The notes: generated from the sequence alone by a model not told the origin. A DNA stretch of 46,756 bases from DATFXF01 sp035258565 (GCA_035258565.1 DATFXF010000279.1:1-46756); one strand, 5' to 3'. Shown: positions 1-8,785, numbered from the stretch's first letter. Numbers and translations are program-made.

Positions 1-616
1 CAAGCAACGCAGTCTGTGCCGGTAACTCCCCCGGCTTACCTTTCCTGGCAATAATGTACGCCGTCCCGCCGACGAAGCCGATGGCCAGTCCGCGCGCAAC
101 ATGGCTGAAGATCGCTCCCACCGCCGTGCCGCCCGAGATGCTCAGGCCGAGCGCCTCGGCGCCGCCCTTGATGTCGGGCTTCGCCTCCACGACCTGGCCT
201 TCTTCAACCCTCAGGTCCTTGCGCCCCTTTCCGCTCGACTGCGCAGAAGCATCCTGGATCGCCAGGATGCTCATCTGCACGGGAATCTGGCGATGGTCCA
301 CCTCGATAGATCGGAAGGCGAGGCTCATGGCCGCCTGCCCGCGAAACAGCGAGAGCCAGCGCTGCTTGACCACGCTGCCCACCAAGCCGTTGACCCGCGA
401 GCCCGCCGGCAGGAGCAACTGGCTGCCCATATAGACCGGCTCAGCCACCACGGCGGTGAATGGATCGCCATTACGCGCCACCGAGGTGCTTAGGCCGTTG
501 AGCAACACCAAGCGAATCTGCGTGCCTTGCAGGAGTTGGTTGGATTGAGCTTCGACAGGAAGCGCTGCGGAAAATACCAGGCAAACTGCAACGCCAAACG
601 ATACAAGACCCTTCAT
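1..616 (-). CDS. Secreted protein of unknown function, VirB10/TrbI-like motif (partial, runs off left edge)
   Basis: The frame is open from an ATG at 616 to the window edge, about 205 codons, so the C-terminus is missing. The start is supported by a GGGAGG box 5 to 6 bases upstream. The protein opens with a signal peptide (hydrophobic stretch, then a VEAQS-type cleavage site near residue 24). The mature part starts with a segment of the kind LxxGTxIxLxLLxGLxT, then PVYMGSQLLLPAGSRVNG, which resembles the VirB10/TrbI fold seen in many standalone acidobacterial exported proteins. A Gly/Ala-rich stretch near residues 155-190 could be a membrane or glycine-zipper segment. No VirB neighbours are visible, so I do not infer a secretion system. 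It is divergently oriented from the cupin at 864, with about 250 bases between that hold no other gene I can support. Confidence 0.75.
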   Translation of the reverse strand, partial: MKGLVSFGVAVCLVFSAALPVEAQSNQLLQGTQIRLVLLNGLSTSVARNGDPFTAVVAEPVYMGSQLLLPAGSRVNGLVGSVVKQRWLSLFRGQAAMSLAFRSIEVDHRQIPVQMSILAIQDASAQSSGKGRKDLRVEEGQVVEAKPDIKGGAEALGLSISGGTAVGAIFSHVARGLAIGFVGGTAYIIARKGKPGELPAQTALL

Positions 617-863
617 TGGTTCCTCCCTGCCCCTTCTCGTGGGGCGTTCCGCTGGCGCTGCGGGGCCGGCGACACAGGGGTGAGCCGCCGACCAAGCTAC
701 GGAGGAATGGTAGCACGCGAAGAATACTCTTCCGAGAGAACATTCGCGCTAAAATCGCCGCTTGACGTTCCTAAGAGCAACCACCGAATTCGGAGCCCCA
801 ACATTTGCGAGCCTGAAGGGCCCGCAGTAGGCCGCGCGCAAATCCGTCTGAGGGTGCAGTTCG

Positions 864-1349
864 ATGCCCAAGCGAGCGACGCCAAGAGCAAACCTCGTCA
901 TCAGGCCGGCGCGGGACCTCAACTGGAAGCGCGTCTTGCGCGGCGCGGAGATGGCGGTCCTCGGCGGAGATCCAAAAGGAGCCGGTAGCCTTTACGCCAT
1001 CCGCATTCGGCTGCGTGACGCCTTTGTGACGCCTCCACACTGGCACCCGCAGGATGAGCACGTCACGGTCCTCGAGGGGACCTTTCTGCTGGGCTCCGGA
1101 CGCAGGTTCGATCCACGGAAGCTGCTCGTGCTTCGGCCGGGGACGCACGTTGTCGTTCCGAAAAGAAAGCCACACTTCAGCCGATCCCGGGGCAGGACCC
1201 TCCTCGAGGTATACGGCTCCGGACCGTTCAACACGATTTATGTGAACCCCGAGGAGGATCCGAACAAAAAGGCCAGGACCTTAAACCGAGGGGAGCGAAT
1301 TGCCACCCGGGAGAGAAATAGAGTATCTTCCCGCGCGAACAGAATGTGA
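864..1349 (+). CDS. Cytoplasmic cupin-domain protein
   Basis: 161-residue single-domain cupin. Cupin motif 1 is visible as PPHWHPQDEHVTVLEG (about residues 57-72; HxH plus a downstream E), and motif 2 as the VVVPKRKPHF segment near residues 96-105, supplying the usual metal-binding His/Glu set. There is no signal peptide. The next gene, at 1359, encodes a clear paralogue with the same two motifs plus a signal peptide, so the two form a tandem cytoplasmic/exported pair separated by 9 bases and probably cotranscribed. Cupins of this type are often metal-dependent dioxygenases, isomerases or small-molecule binders; the sequence does not reveal the substrate. The Lys/Arg-rich C-terminal tail after residue 130 is not part of the cupin barrel. 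The ATG has only a weak Shine-Dalgarno (GAGGG). Confidence 0.85.
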   Translation: MPKRATPRANLVIRPARDLNWKRVLRGAEMAVLGGDPKGAGSLYAIRIRLRDAFVTPPHWHPQDEHVTVLEGTFLLGSGRRFDPRKLLVLRPGTHVVVPKRKPHFSRSRGRTLLEVYGSGPFNTIYVNPEEDPNKKARTLNRGERIATRERNRVSSRANRM

Positions 1350-1358
1350 GGAGAGTCC

Positions 1359-1865
1359 ATGTGCAAGACGCCGAGACGCTTTTTTGTTGTCGTGGTGCTG
1401 ACGTCGTTTGGCTTCGCTGCCGCGTTCGGCAGCAAGGCTCAACAGAACGCCACGCCACCGAATCATTCCGTCATTCCGCCGCGCGACCTACATTGGGGAC
1501 CTTCCACGCTCCCGGGCGCTCAGATCGCAGTTCTCTCCGGCAACCCCGACAAGGCTGGCCAACCCTTTGTGATCCGCATCAAGACGAAGGACGGCACGAA
1601 GATTCCGCCGCACTGGCATCCCACCGATGAACACATCACGGTTCTTCAAGGCCTGTTTGCGATCGGCGTCGGCGAGAAATTCGAAAACAGCCGGTTGAAG
1701 GGTCTGGCGCCGGGAACGTACGCCTTCATGCCCAAGCAAGTGCCGCACTTCGCTTACAGCAAGGGCGAGACCATCGCTCAGGTGCATGGAATCGGCCCCT
1801 TCCAAACCATCTGGGTGAATCCCGCGGATGTTCCGGACCGCAAGGCGGACGCGCCAAAGAAATAA
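1359..1865 (+). CDS. Exported cupin-domain protein, paralogue of the preceding gene
   Basis: 168 residues. A signal peptide is evident (basic MCKTPRR start, hydrophobic VVVVLTSFGFAAAF core, cleavage near residue 28). The cupin barrel follows, with PPHWHPTDEHITVLQG (motif 1, HxH) and YAFMPKQVPHF (motif 2, His). The ATG is preceded by GAGGAGAG at good spacing. Compared with its upstream neighbour, the second motif 1 position that is Glu there (VLEG) is Gln here (VLQG), although the DEH glutamate is kept, so metal binding is probably retained with a slightly altered shell. The duplicate with an added export signal suggests the same chemistry or ligand is handled on both sides of the membrane. 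Function unknown. Confidence 0.85.
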   Translation: MCKTPRRFFVVVVLTSFGFAAAFGSKAQQNATPPNHSVIPPRDLHWGPSTLPGAQIAVLSGNPDKAGQPFVIRIKTKDGTKIPPHWHPTDEHITVLQGLFAIGVGEKFENSRLKGLAPGTYAFMPKQVPHFAYSKGETIAQVHGIGPFQTIWVNPADVPDRKADAPKK

Positions 1866-1878
1866 TCGGCGGCCCGGT

Positions 1879-1907
1879 TTATTCGCGCGGCTCCGAGGGC
1901 CTATGTT
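1879..1907 (+). promoter_or_regulatory. Weak candidate promoter for the SRP RNA
   Basis: TATGTT at 1902-1907 lies about 40 bases before the SRP RNA helix and is the only A/T-rich hexamer in the region; the hexamer 17 bases upstream (TTATTC) matches the -35 consensus poorly. A 6-bp hairpin (CGGTCC/GGACCG, 1920-1940) sits between it and the RNA and may be a 5' processing leader. Speculative. Confidence 0.3.
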
Positions 1908-1949
1908 AAACTGCGACTGCGGTCCTCGAAACAGGGACCGCTGATGCGT

Positions 1950-2053
<104 letters not shown>

Positions 2054-2087
2054 TCTCATCGTTCGGGGGCATGGTTTTTTCGACGTC

Positions 2088-3776
2088 ATGAGCTATCAGG
2101 TGATTGCGCGGAAGTGGCGCCCGCAGAGTTTCGGCGAAGTTGTTGGCCAGCAGCACGTCACCCAAACGCTGGAAAACGCGATCCGCACCGGCCGCGTGGC
2201 GCACGCCTACATTTTTTCCGGCGCGCGCGGGGTAGGCAAGACCACCACAGCGCGCATCCTCGCCAAAGCGCTCAACTGCGCGAAGGGGCCGGCGCCCGAG
2301 CCGTGTAATGAGTGCGACTCCTGCCGCGAAATCGCTGCCGGCACTTCGCTCGACGTCATCGAGATCGACGCCGCCTCGAACCGCGGCATTGACCAAATTC
2401 GCGAGTTGCGCGAGATGGTGCGCTATGCACCCGCTGCCTCCCGCTACAAGGTGGTGATCCTCGACGAGGCGCACATGCTGACCGAGGAGGCCTCGAACGC
2501 GCTGCTGAAGACACTTGAGGAGCCCCCGGACAAAGTGATCTTCGTGATGGCCACGACGCAGCCAGAGGCGCTGGCGGACACGATTCGCTCGCGCTCGCAG
2601 CACTTCCACTTTCGCACGCTAGCCTTCAGCGAAATCGTGGCGGCGCTCGAGGGCATCGCCCAAAAAGAAAATCTGAGCATAGAGGCAGGCGCCCTGGCGG
2701 TGATGGCGCGTGCCGCCGAAGGGAGCCTGCGCGACGCGCTCTCCCTGCTCGAGCAAGCCGTCGCGTACAGCGGCCAGAGGATCACTGATGCGCAGGTTCG
2801 CGAGCTGCTCGGCATTGTTCCGGAGGAGGTGCTGGCCACGCTGGTTGAAGCCGTGCAGGCACGTTCAGCGGAAAAAGCGCTGGCGCTGGTGCACGCGCTG
2901 CTCGCCGAGGGACACAACCTTCAGCACTTCTGTCGCGAAGCCATCCGCCATTTCCGCAACCTGCTTGTCGCGCGCGTGTGCGGTGCTGACTCTCCATTAA
3001 TTGCGGCAGCCGCCGACCAGCGGCCGCGTCTCGCGCAGGCCGCCCAGCAGTTCAGCGAGGAAGATCTGACGCGCTTCTTCCAGATCTTGCTCGCAACCGA
3101 GGACGACATCCGGCGCAAGCCCGACCCGCGGCTGCACTTGGAAATGGGATTATTGCGGCTAGTCAACGCTGCGCGCCTTGCGCCGCTCGAAGAAGTCCTG
3201 GCCAAGCTCCACGAGGAGGCCGGCGCAACCCGGCCCGCTATAGCGGGGGCAGCGCGAAGCGCTTCCGCCGCGACGGCGGCGAGCGGGGAGGCGGCCGCTC
3301 CGGGTGTGGCGCGAAGCGATGAGCGCGTGCGAGGACCCGTGCCGGCCACGGCGCCCAGCCTCGTCGCCAAGGCTGCAGGCGCAGTGAACGGGCTTGAAGC
3401 GGCGCAAGTGGAGGCCATCAAGGCGGCCATCCTCGCGCAGCAGAAATTCTTGGGCGAGCTCGTGGAGCACGTGAGCCGCTGGGAATTCGAGGGTGGCGAG
3501 ATGCGCCTCTATTTTCCGACCGAGAGCCGCGCGCTCGCGGAGATGCTCCAAGCGCGCGACCCTATGGAGAAGTTGCGCACCATTACGAGCCGGGTGATCG
3601 GCCAGCCTGTGCGCGTCTGTGTTAAACTGGATTCCGGGCCGGTGCTGGGCGCGGCTCGTGGGATGCGCGGCTCACCCGAGTTGCGAGCGCGCTTTGAACA
3701 GGATCCCATCGTGCGAGCCATGCTGGAACGATTCGGCGGCCAGATCTCGGACGTAAAACGCCGGAACGAGGGCTAG
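2088..3776 (+). CDS. dnaX: DNA polymerase III subunits gamma and tau
   Basis: 562 residues. Clamp-loader ATPase that opens the beta clamp and loads it at replication forks. The Walker A (GARGVGKT, residues 45-52), the zinc-binding cysteines C63, C72, C75 and C78, Walker B/DEAH-like VVILDEAHM and the sensor region are all present, in the typical order for domains I-III. A low-complexity Ala/Gly/Pro linker near residues 395-450 separates the core from a short C-terminal domain. The ATG at 2088 is chosen because MSYQVIARKWRP is the family's standard N-terminus; an in-frame ATG at 2028 would place the start inside the SRP RNA. No good Shine-Dalgarno precedes it. I see no obvious slippery sequence for programmed gamma production. 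Next gene begins 3 bases after the stop. Confidence 0.96.
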   Translation: MSYQVIARKWRPQSFGEVVGQQHVTQTLENAIRTGRVAHAYIFSGARGVGKTTTARILAKALNCAKGPAPEPCNECDSCREIAAGTSLDVIEIDAASNRGIDQIRELREMVRYAPAASRYKVVILDEAHMLTEEASNALLKTLEEPPDKVIFVMATTQPEALADTIRSRSQHFHFRTLAFSEIVAALEGIAQKENLSIEAGALAVMARAAEGSLRDALSLLEQAVAYSGQRITDAQVRELLGIVPEEVLATLVEAVQARSAEKALALVHALLAEGHNLQHFCREAIRHFRNLLVARVCGADSPLIAAAADQRPRLAQAAQQFSEEDLTRFFQILLATEDDIRRKPDPRLHLEMGLLRLVNAARLAPLEEVLAKLHEEAGATRPAIAGAARSASAATAASGEAAAPGVARSDERVRGPVPATAPSLVAKAAGAVNGLEAAQVEAIKAAILAQQKFLGELVEHVSRWEFEGGEMRLYFPTESRALAEMLQARDPMEKLRTITSRVIGQPVRVCVKLDSGPVLGAARGMRGSPELRARFEQDPIVRAMLERFGGQISDVKRRNEG

Positions 3777-3779
3777 ACC

Positions 3780-4106
3780 ATGGAAGTCAAAGCGCTGCAA
3801 CAAATCCTGTCGCAATTTCGGCAGATGCAGGAAAACCTGCAGAAGCAAGTGGACGCGGTGCACGTGGAGTCTTCAGCGGGCGGCGGAATGGTCGTCATCC
3901 AGATGAACGGGCAAAAGCAAGTAATTCAGGTCCGCATCGACCCCGAAGTGTTCGCGAGCAAAGACCAGGAAATGTTGCAGGATTTGGTCCGCGCAGCAGT
4001 CAACGACGCCAGCCGGCGCGTGGACGAGGAACTCGCCAACCAGGTGAAGAACCTCGCCGGCGGACTGCCCGGAATCGCCGGCCTGAAAATCCCCGGGCTG
4101 TTCTGA
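3780..4106 (+). CDS. ybaB: YbaB/EbfC family nucleoid-associated protein
   Basis: 108 residues, the usual size. The family is a small dimeric DNA-binding protein of tweezer-like shape. Seen here are the N-terminal amphipathic helix rich in Gln (LSQFRQMQENLQKQ), the central beta segment with the conserved GGGMVVIQMNGQKQVIQVRIDPE pattern and the C-terminal helix. It lies 3 bases after dnaX and 64 bases before recR, the conserved dnaX-ybaB-recR order that links it to replication and repair. Gly/Ile-rich end (GGLPGIAGLKIPGLF) is also typical. Confidence 0.95.
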   Translation: MEVKALQQILSQFRQMQENLQKQVDAVHVESSAGGGMVVIQMNGQKQVIQVRIDPEVFASKDQEMLQDLVRAAVNDASRRVDEELANQVKNLAGGLPGIAGLKIPGLF

Positions 4107-4170
4107 CGGGGATCCCTCATGAAAGAACAAGAGTCTTGCCGGTTGCGGCCGAAGCGCCGCGGCTACCACC

Positions 4171-4770
4171 ATGCCTGATTTCGCTGCCCCCATTGGGCGA
4201 CTGATTGACGAACTCAAGCGCCTGCCCGGCGTGGGGCAGAAGACAGCGCAGCGCCTGGCGTTTCACTTGCTACGCACGGCGCCCGAGGATGCCTTGGCGC
4301 TCGCCGACGCCATTCGCGACGCCAAACTGAAGATCAGCGAGTGCTCCGTCTGCAATAACATCACCGATACGAACCCGTGCCTCTATTGTGCAAGCCCCAC
4401 ACGCAACCGCAAGACCATCTGTGTCGTCGAAGAGCCGAACAACATCCTGGCCGTCGAGAAAACGCGGCAGTACAGCGGGCTCTATCACGTGCTCGGGGGC
4501 GCGCTTCGACCGCTCGAAGGCGTGGGCCCGGACCAATTGAAGATTAAGAGCCTGATCGAGCGATTGAAAAACGGTGCGGTGGATGAAATCATCATCGCTA
4601 CGAACCCGACGGCCGAAGGCGAGGCCACTGCTGTCTATCTCTCGAAGCTCATCAAGCCGCTCGGCGTCCGCGTGACTCGCATCGGAGTGGGTATCCCGGT
4701 GGGCTCCGAACTCGAGTATGCCGACGAGGTCACCATGCTCAAGGCCATCGAAGGCCGCCGCGAGCTCTAG
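4171..4770 (+). CDS. recR: Recombination mediator protein RecR
   Basis: 199 residues, full length. RecR works with RecO (and RecF) to load RecA onto SSB-coated DNA. Domain order is clear: helix-hairpin-helix (LPGVGQKTAQRLAFHLL, about 18-34), C4 zinc finger C58, C61, C70, C73, and the Toprim domain beginning near residue 80 (ICVVEEPNNILAVE) with its acidic residues. C-terminal Walker-B-like region is intact. Third gene of the dnaX-ybaB-recR cluster. Confidence 0.96.
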   Translation: MPDFAAPIGRLIDELKRLPGVGQKTAQRLAFHLLRTAPEDALALADAIRDAKLKISECSVCNNITDTNPCLYCASPTRNRKTICVVEEPNNILAVEKTRQYSGLYHVLGGALRPLEGVGPDQLKIKSLIERLKNGAVDEIIIATNPTAEGEATAVYLSKLIKPLGVRVTRIGVGIPVGSELEYADEVTMLKAIEGRREL

Positions 4771-4881
4771 GCCAAGCCGGCACCACGGATTTTCTCTTGC
4801 GTCGCGCCTCACGCGGCGATATATATCAACGACCAGCGAAGGCCTCATTGGCGGCGCCGTCCCCAGCCTGAGAGGAGCCTG

Positions 4882-5196
4882 GTGCCAACTCTCGACGACT
4901 ACCTGGCCGAGTACGATCACGAGCACACGCGCTGGAGCAACAAGATTCTGCACAGCGTGGGCATTCCCTGCATCTTCGCCGGGCTCATCCTGTTCCTGTT
5001 TGCCTATTGGCGTACCGCTGCCGGGTTCTTTGCCGGCGGCTGGCTGATGCTCTTTCTAGGCCACCGCATCGAGGGGAACCACCCCGCATTTTTCCGCGGG
5101 CCCGTGTACTTCCTCATCGGACCCCTCTGGGTGGCCAAGGAAATCAAGGATTTCCTCCTCAGGCGGGGGCGGCCCGAGGTCTCGCAGGACCAGTAG
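4882..5196 (+). CDS. Mpo1-like (DUF962) small integral membrane protein
   Basis: 104 residues. Starts at GTG, selected because AGAGGAG lies 5 bases upstream and the protein then begins MPTLDDYLAEYDHEHT, the family N-terminus. Two hydrophobic segments (about 28-48 and 52-68, 72-90) and the pattern HxxxxxxxNKxLHxxGIPxxxxG, followed by GHRIEGNHPAFF, match the DUF962/Mpo1 family (yeast Mpo1 is an iron-dependent dioxygenase in fatty-acid alpha-oxidation). The conserved histidines (HEHT, LHSVG, GHRIEGNHP) that would hold the iron are visible. Bacterial substrate unknown. Confidence 0.85.
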   Translation: MPTLDDYLAEYDHEHTRWSNKILHSVGIPCIFAGLILFLFAYWRTAAGFFAGGWLMLFLGHRIEGNHPAFFRGPVYFLIGPLWVAKEIKDFLLRRGRPEVSQDQ

Positions 5197-5295
5197 GCTT
5201 GTGCCCAAGAGCTGGTTGACTGTTTCGCACGTCCTTCCCACGCCCCTCGACGCGTACCGGCAGCGATGTTAGTCTGACGAACGGCGCGAGGTTTA

Positions 5296-8007
5296 ATGGC
5301 CGAGTCTGTCCCCCATCCGAAGAACGACCCCACCAAGCGGCGAAGTACGCGCATCATCCAGGCTGTGCCACTGGTCGTGAGGGGTGTAGATGCGCTTGGC
5401 CGGCCCTTCCAAGAGCGCACCTCGACGCTGGCCATCAATTGTCACGGCTGCCGCTATCAGTCCAAGCACTACGTCCTCAAGAACATGTGGGTGACCCTCG
5501 AGGTGCCGCAACCGGAGGCCAACCAGCCGCCCCGAACCCTCCGCGGAAAGATCACGTGGATTCTGCGGCCCCGCACGGTGCGTGAGCTCTTTCAGATCGG
5601 TGTGGAGCTCGAAGCTCCCGGCAATGTCTGGGGCATCGCCTTTCCCCCTGAAGACTGGTTCCCGCCCCCCGAGAGTGCAGTGCCTTCAGCCCCCACCGGA
5701 GAGGCCGGGCCCCCTCCAACAGTGCCGCTTGATGAAGGCGCAGCTCGACTTGGAGTCGCGAGCGAAACCAATGTCCGCGTACTCCCCGGACCCGGGAGTG
5801 CGGAAGCCTCCCCCGTGCTGGCGCGCCAGGTGGCGCGTCTCGTCGGGGAAACTAAACAGCAGGGCCAAGGAGCGGCGCGCGAGGCCACGACCAAAGCGGT
5901 GAGCGCCGATGTCCAGGTACTGCTCGCGACTCTGCAAAACCAGCTCGGCTCCGTCGCTCAAAAGGCAGTGCAGGCCGCGGCAACCTCTTATACGGATCAG
6001 GTGGTCCGGCAGGCGGTTGTGAAAATCGAGGAAGCGAGGCAGGCTACCGACAAGGCCGCGCGCGAGCAATGGAGTCACGAGCAGGAACTGCGTTTCAAAG
6101 AAGCCCAGGAACGGCTCGCGGCGCAGCTTGCTCAAACGCTCGAGTCGCAGCGTATATCCTTCGAGAAGCAGCTTGACAGCCGGCTCGGCCCGTCGCTTGG
6201 CAAGGTGAACGAAATCGATCGCGAACTTGCGGCGACCGTTCGAAACACCGAGGCACGCCTCGAGCAATTGCGTCAGAGAGTCGAAGAGTCCATCGAAGCG
6301 GCCAGCAGTCGCTTGGAAGAACTCACCGAAGGTCGCGTCGAAGGCGCTGGGGCGCGCCTCGAATCGCTTGAGAAGGCGGCGCGGCGCTTGGACGATCTGA
6401 TCGCTGGCGCGATTGGGCAGGCTGAGACAGAGTGGCGCGCACGCCTTGAGGCTGATTTTGCAGCGGTCGGAACCCGTTGGAATCAGATGGTGGAGACATC
6501 AATCGAAAGCGAGGCGCGGCGGGCGGCTGAACGCCTGGCGCGGGATGCCCAGGCCTTTATCCAGGAGGTCGAGCAGGAATTCTACGGACGCGCCTCCGTG
6601 CTCCTGCAATCCCTCGAGCAGGCCGAGAGCACGGTGAGTACAATTCACCGAAGACTCGAGAGCGAAACCGCCCGGATCCAGGCCTCGCTGCAGGAGACCC
6701 AGCAGGCCGCCACCCGCGTCGAAGAGCAGGCCGCAGGGCTTGGCGCACTGAGCCAGGCTTCGAGCGCGGAGCTCGAACGGCGCCTGGAAGCCATCCTGGC
6801 CACCGCCAGCACGGAGCTCAATCGGCGGGCCGAGGGTGCGGTGGTGGGCATGGCCGAGCGGCTCCAGCCCATGGTCGAGGCTGCCGGGCAGCAGACGGTT
6901 GCGCGGCTGGGCGCAGAACTCGAGCAGCGGCTGGCCCCGCAGTTCGATCGCGCCAACGAACTCCTCGCAAAGCTTAACGAGGGCCAGGGTCGGGCCGAAG
7001 AGGCCTTCCGCGTGCACCACGAGCGCCTGCAAGAGAGCCTGGCAAAAGCTGAGCTGGAAGCCCTGTCACGCGTCCAAAGGACACTCAGTCGCTTCGAGAA
7101 AGAGGTCGAAGAGGGCGGGCGCGCCGCGACATCCCGGTGGTTGGCCGAGCTCGAAGAAAAGACTACCGACACCACTCACACCAGCTACGAGGCGCTTTTC
7201 AAGGCCTCCCAGTGGTACGAGAAGAAAATGCAGACGCAGATGCAGAGCACGATGGAAAAGGGGCTTGAGCAGGCCGCCAACAGCCTGCGCGACAAGGCCG
7301 GCGAAATCTCGGGTCTGTTCGCTTCGGAACTGAATCATTACAGCCGCAGCTATGTCGAGCACACCCAGAACCAGATGAACGAGGCGGTCAAGGAAGCCGT
7401 GGAAGGGGTGCGCCGCCGTCTTGCCGAGACCAGGGAGGCGGCCACAGCCAACTTCGGTGGGGATGTGGAGCGCGCCGCGCAGCGCGAGTTCGAGCGCTTC
7501 TCGGGCTCCCTCGGGAACTTCTCCGAACAGGCCACAGCACAGCTCGAAACGCATGTGGCGCAAGTGCGTTCAGGAATCGACGTGGAGAGCCGGCAGTTCC
7601 TTGTCGAGTTCCACAAGGGCATGACCGAGACTGTTCAGCGAGGGGTGACACAGGCACGCCAGGAGCTCGAAGCGCAGCTCGCGCCGATGAAGGAAGCCTG
7701 GCGCACCGAGCGCGAAGCACAGGAGCAGAAGTTGCGAATGAACGCCACCCGCCTGGCCGAAGAGTCCGTCGGAGCATACAAGCAGCGGCTGGAGAATGCG
7801 TCCAATTCCTGGCTGGTGGCTACCGTCGCGACGCTCACGCAGCAATCGCAGGATGTGGTCGGGACACTGGCCGAGGCCGCGGAGCGGCGCCTGCGAGATA
7901 CCTGCTCCGAGGTGTTTGGCGATGTCGGCCAAGCCCTGCACCGGCGGCTCCTGGAGCTTTCAGACCTCACTCGTAAGCCATTCCCGCCAGAGGAAAAGAA
8001 GAAGTAG
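5296..8007 (+). CDS. Large PilZ-domain/coiled-coil protein
   Basis: 903 residues. Residues about 12-120 look like a PilZ-type domain (KRRSTRI start, central beta segments, GVELEAPGNVWGI end). The canonical RxxxR and (D/N)xSxxG c-di-GMP motifs are only partly present: RRSTRI resembles the first, NCHGCRY occupies the place of the second. After a Pro/Ala-rich linker (125-190), about 680 residues are almost continuous heptad-like coiled coil rich in Glu, Gln, Ala and Arg, with many AAxRLxxLE-type units reminiscent of apolipoprotein or methyl-accepting-type helices. There is no signal peptide or transmembrane segment, so it is predicted cytoplasmic. ATG is preceded by GAGG. Function unknown; a c-di-GMP-tuned scaffold or filament is a guess. 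Ends 31 bases before a TTGACA box that does not pair with a -10. Confidence 0.8.
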   Translation: MAESVPHPKNDPTKRRSTRIIQAVPLVVRGVDALGRPFQERTSTLAINCHGCRYQSKHYVLKNMWVTLEVPQPEANQPPRTLRGKITWILRPRTVRELFQIGVELEAPGNVWGIAFPPEDWFPPPESAVPSAPTGEAGPPPTVPLDEGAARLGVASETNVRVLPGPGSAEASPVLARQVARLVGETKQQGQGAAREATTKAVSADVQVLLATLQNQLGSVAQKAVQAAATSYTDQVVRQAVVKIEEARQATDKAAREQWSHEQELRFKEAQERLAAQLAQTLESQRISFEKQLDSRLGPSLGKVNEIDRELAATVRNTEARLEQLRQRVEESIEAASSRLEELTEGRVEGAGARLESLEKAARRLDDLIAGAIGQAETEWRARLEADFAAVGTRWNQMVETSIESEARRAAERLARDAQAFIQEVEQEFYGRASVLLQSLEQAESTVSTIHRRLESETARIQASLQETQQAATRVEEQAAGLGALSQASSAELERRLEAILATASTELNRRAEGAVVGMAERLQPMVEAAGQQTVARLGAELEQRLAPQFDRANELLAKLNEGQGRAEEAFRVHHERLQESLAKAELEALSRVQRTLSRFEKEVEEGGRAATSRWLAELEEKTTDTTHTSYEALFKASQWYEKKMQTQMQSTMEKGLEQAANSLRDKAGEISGLFASELNHYSRSYVEHTQNQMNEAVKEAVEGVRRRLAETREAATANFGGDVERAAQREFERFSGSLGNFSEQATAQLETHVAQVRSGIDVESRQFLVEFHKGMTETVQRGVTQARQELEAQLAPMKEAWRTEREAQEQKLRMNATRLAEESVGAYKQRLENASNSWLVATVATLTQQSQDVVGTLAEAAERRLRDTCSEVFGDVGQALHRRLLELSDLTRKPFPPEEKKK

Positions 8008-8097
8008 AAGGCAACTCGCTGACCGCGTTGCTTGACACCTAACGCCATTGCGGGTTCCCCATTCTCGGGCAGGACCCCAGCAGCTTCAGCTGACCTG

Positions 8098-8103
8098 TAT
8101 AAT
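8098..8103 (+). promoter_or_regulatory. Candidate -10 element (TATAAT)
   Basis: A perfect TATAAT at 8098-8103, directly preceded by TG, lies in the gap between the coiled-coil gene and the unknown gene that follows. No -35 matching TTGACA is found at 16-18 bases; the TTGACA at 8032-8037 is too far away. A start site near 8110 would make an in-frame GTG at 8111 leaderless, or give the ATG at 8165 a 55-base leader. Confidence 0.5.
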
Positions 8104-8164
8104 AGGAAGGGTGGCGAATCCCGCTTATCTGAGCGTATGGGCAAAGGGCTTCTCCGAAGCCACC

Positions 8165-8785
8165 ATGCTCGAACAGTTCGCGCAATTCTTGAAAACCGTG
8201 CCTGCCTCCACCGGGACTCCCAAGTTTAGCGAGCTGGTGATCCGCGCGGTGAACCCGTCAGAGACTTTGGTGATCGAGCGCGACCTGCGCGCGCGGCCAC
8301 TCGAAGCGGAAGAGGTAGTTGAGCTGGCGCGCGAGCACTTGCACTCCGATTCGGCCTATGAGGTAGGCAGCCACTGGGATCTGTGGACGTACGACGCCGA
8401 GACAAGGCATTGGAAGTTCGGCCCTCAAAGGTTGGAACTCCACTGCCGCGGCGAGGAGTACGATGACGGAGCCTACGTCGAAGGCGGACACTTCCAGGCC
8501 GAAATCGGTTTTGAGCATTTGTTCACTGGGCACGGGAGGTTGCTCGGGGCGCGTGCAGGAATCGTGGCACCCCCGGAGCATCCGGCCGAAGTCGAGTTTC
8601 TGGCCGCGATGTCGCGGCCTGAAAACCTGCGCGAATATCACCAGAAGACGCGTGAGAACATCCAGAAGCTACTGGGCTGGATCGGGGCACTCGAAGAGGC
8701 GCTGCCGATCGAGCGCTACCGGCTGTGGTCGGAAGGGGAGGAGAACTTTGAGGCGCGGCTCGATGAGATTCTGGCCGTTCGCTAG
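8165..8785 (+). CDS. Conserved-looking protein of unknown function
   Basis: 206 residues from the ATG at 8165 (MLEQFAQFLKTVP). I do not recognise the family. It has no signal peptide or membrane segment. The chain is acidic, rich in Glu, Trp and aromatic residues (HWDLWTYDAETRHWKFGPQRL), with an alternating beta-strand-like middle and an amphipathic helical C-terminus (residues 165-205). An in-frame GTG at 8111 would add 18 residues, and would be leaderless given the TATAAT at 8098. The last 23 bases overlap the next gene, which begins in another frame, so translation is probably coupled. It is the first of three unknown genes directly before an ABC exporter. Confidence 0.7.
   Translation: MLEQFAQFLKTVPASTGTPKFSELVIRAVNPSETLVIERDLRARPLEAEEVVELAREHLHSDSAYEVGSHWDLWTYDAETRHWKFGPQRLELHCRGEEYDDGAYVEGGHFQAEIGFEHLFTGHGRLLGARAGIVAPPEHPAEVEFLAAMSRPENLREYHQKTRENIQKLLGWIGALEEALPIERYRLWSEGEENFEARLDEILAVR

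Noticed and set aside
1105..1118. tRNA-like GGTTCGATCC string
   Set aside because: It lies inside the cupin coding frame and has no cloverleaf partners or acceptor stem.
3240..3340. Repetitive GCGCGAAGCG strings in dnaX
   Set aside because: They fit a low-complexity Ala/Arg linker in the protein and do not form a spaced repeat or a REP-like element.
8032..8037. TTGACA box in the gap after the coiled-coil gene
   Set aside because: No acceptable -10 at 16-18 bases; the nearby TATAAT is 60 bases further on.
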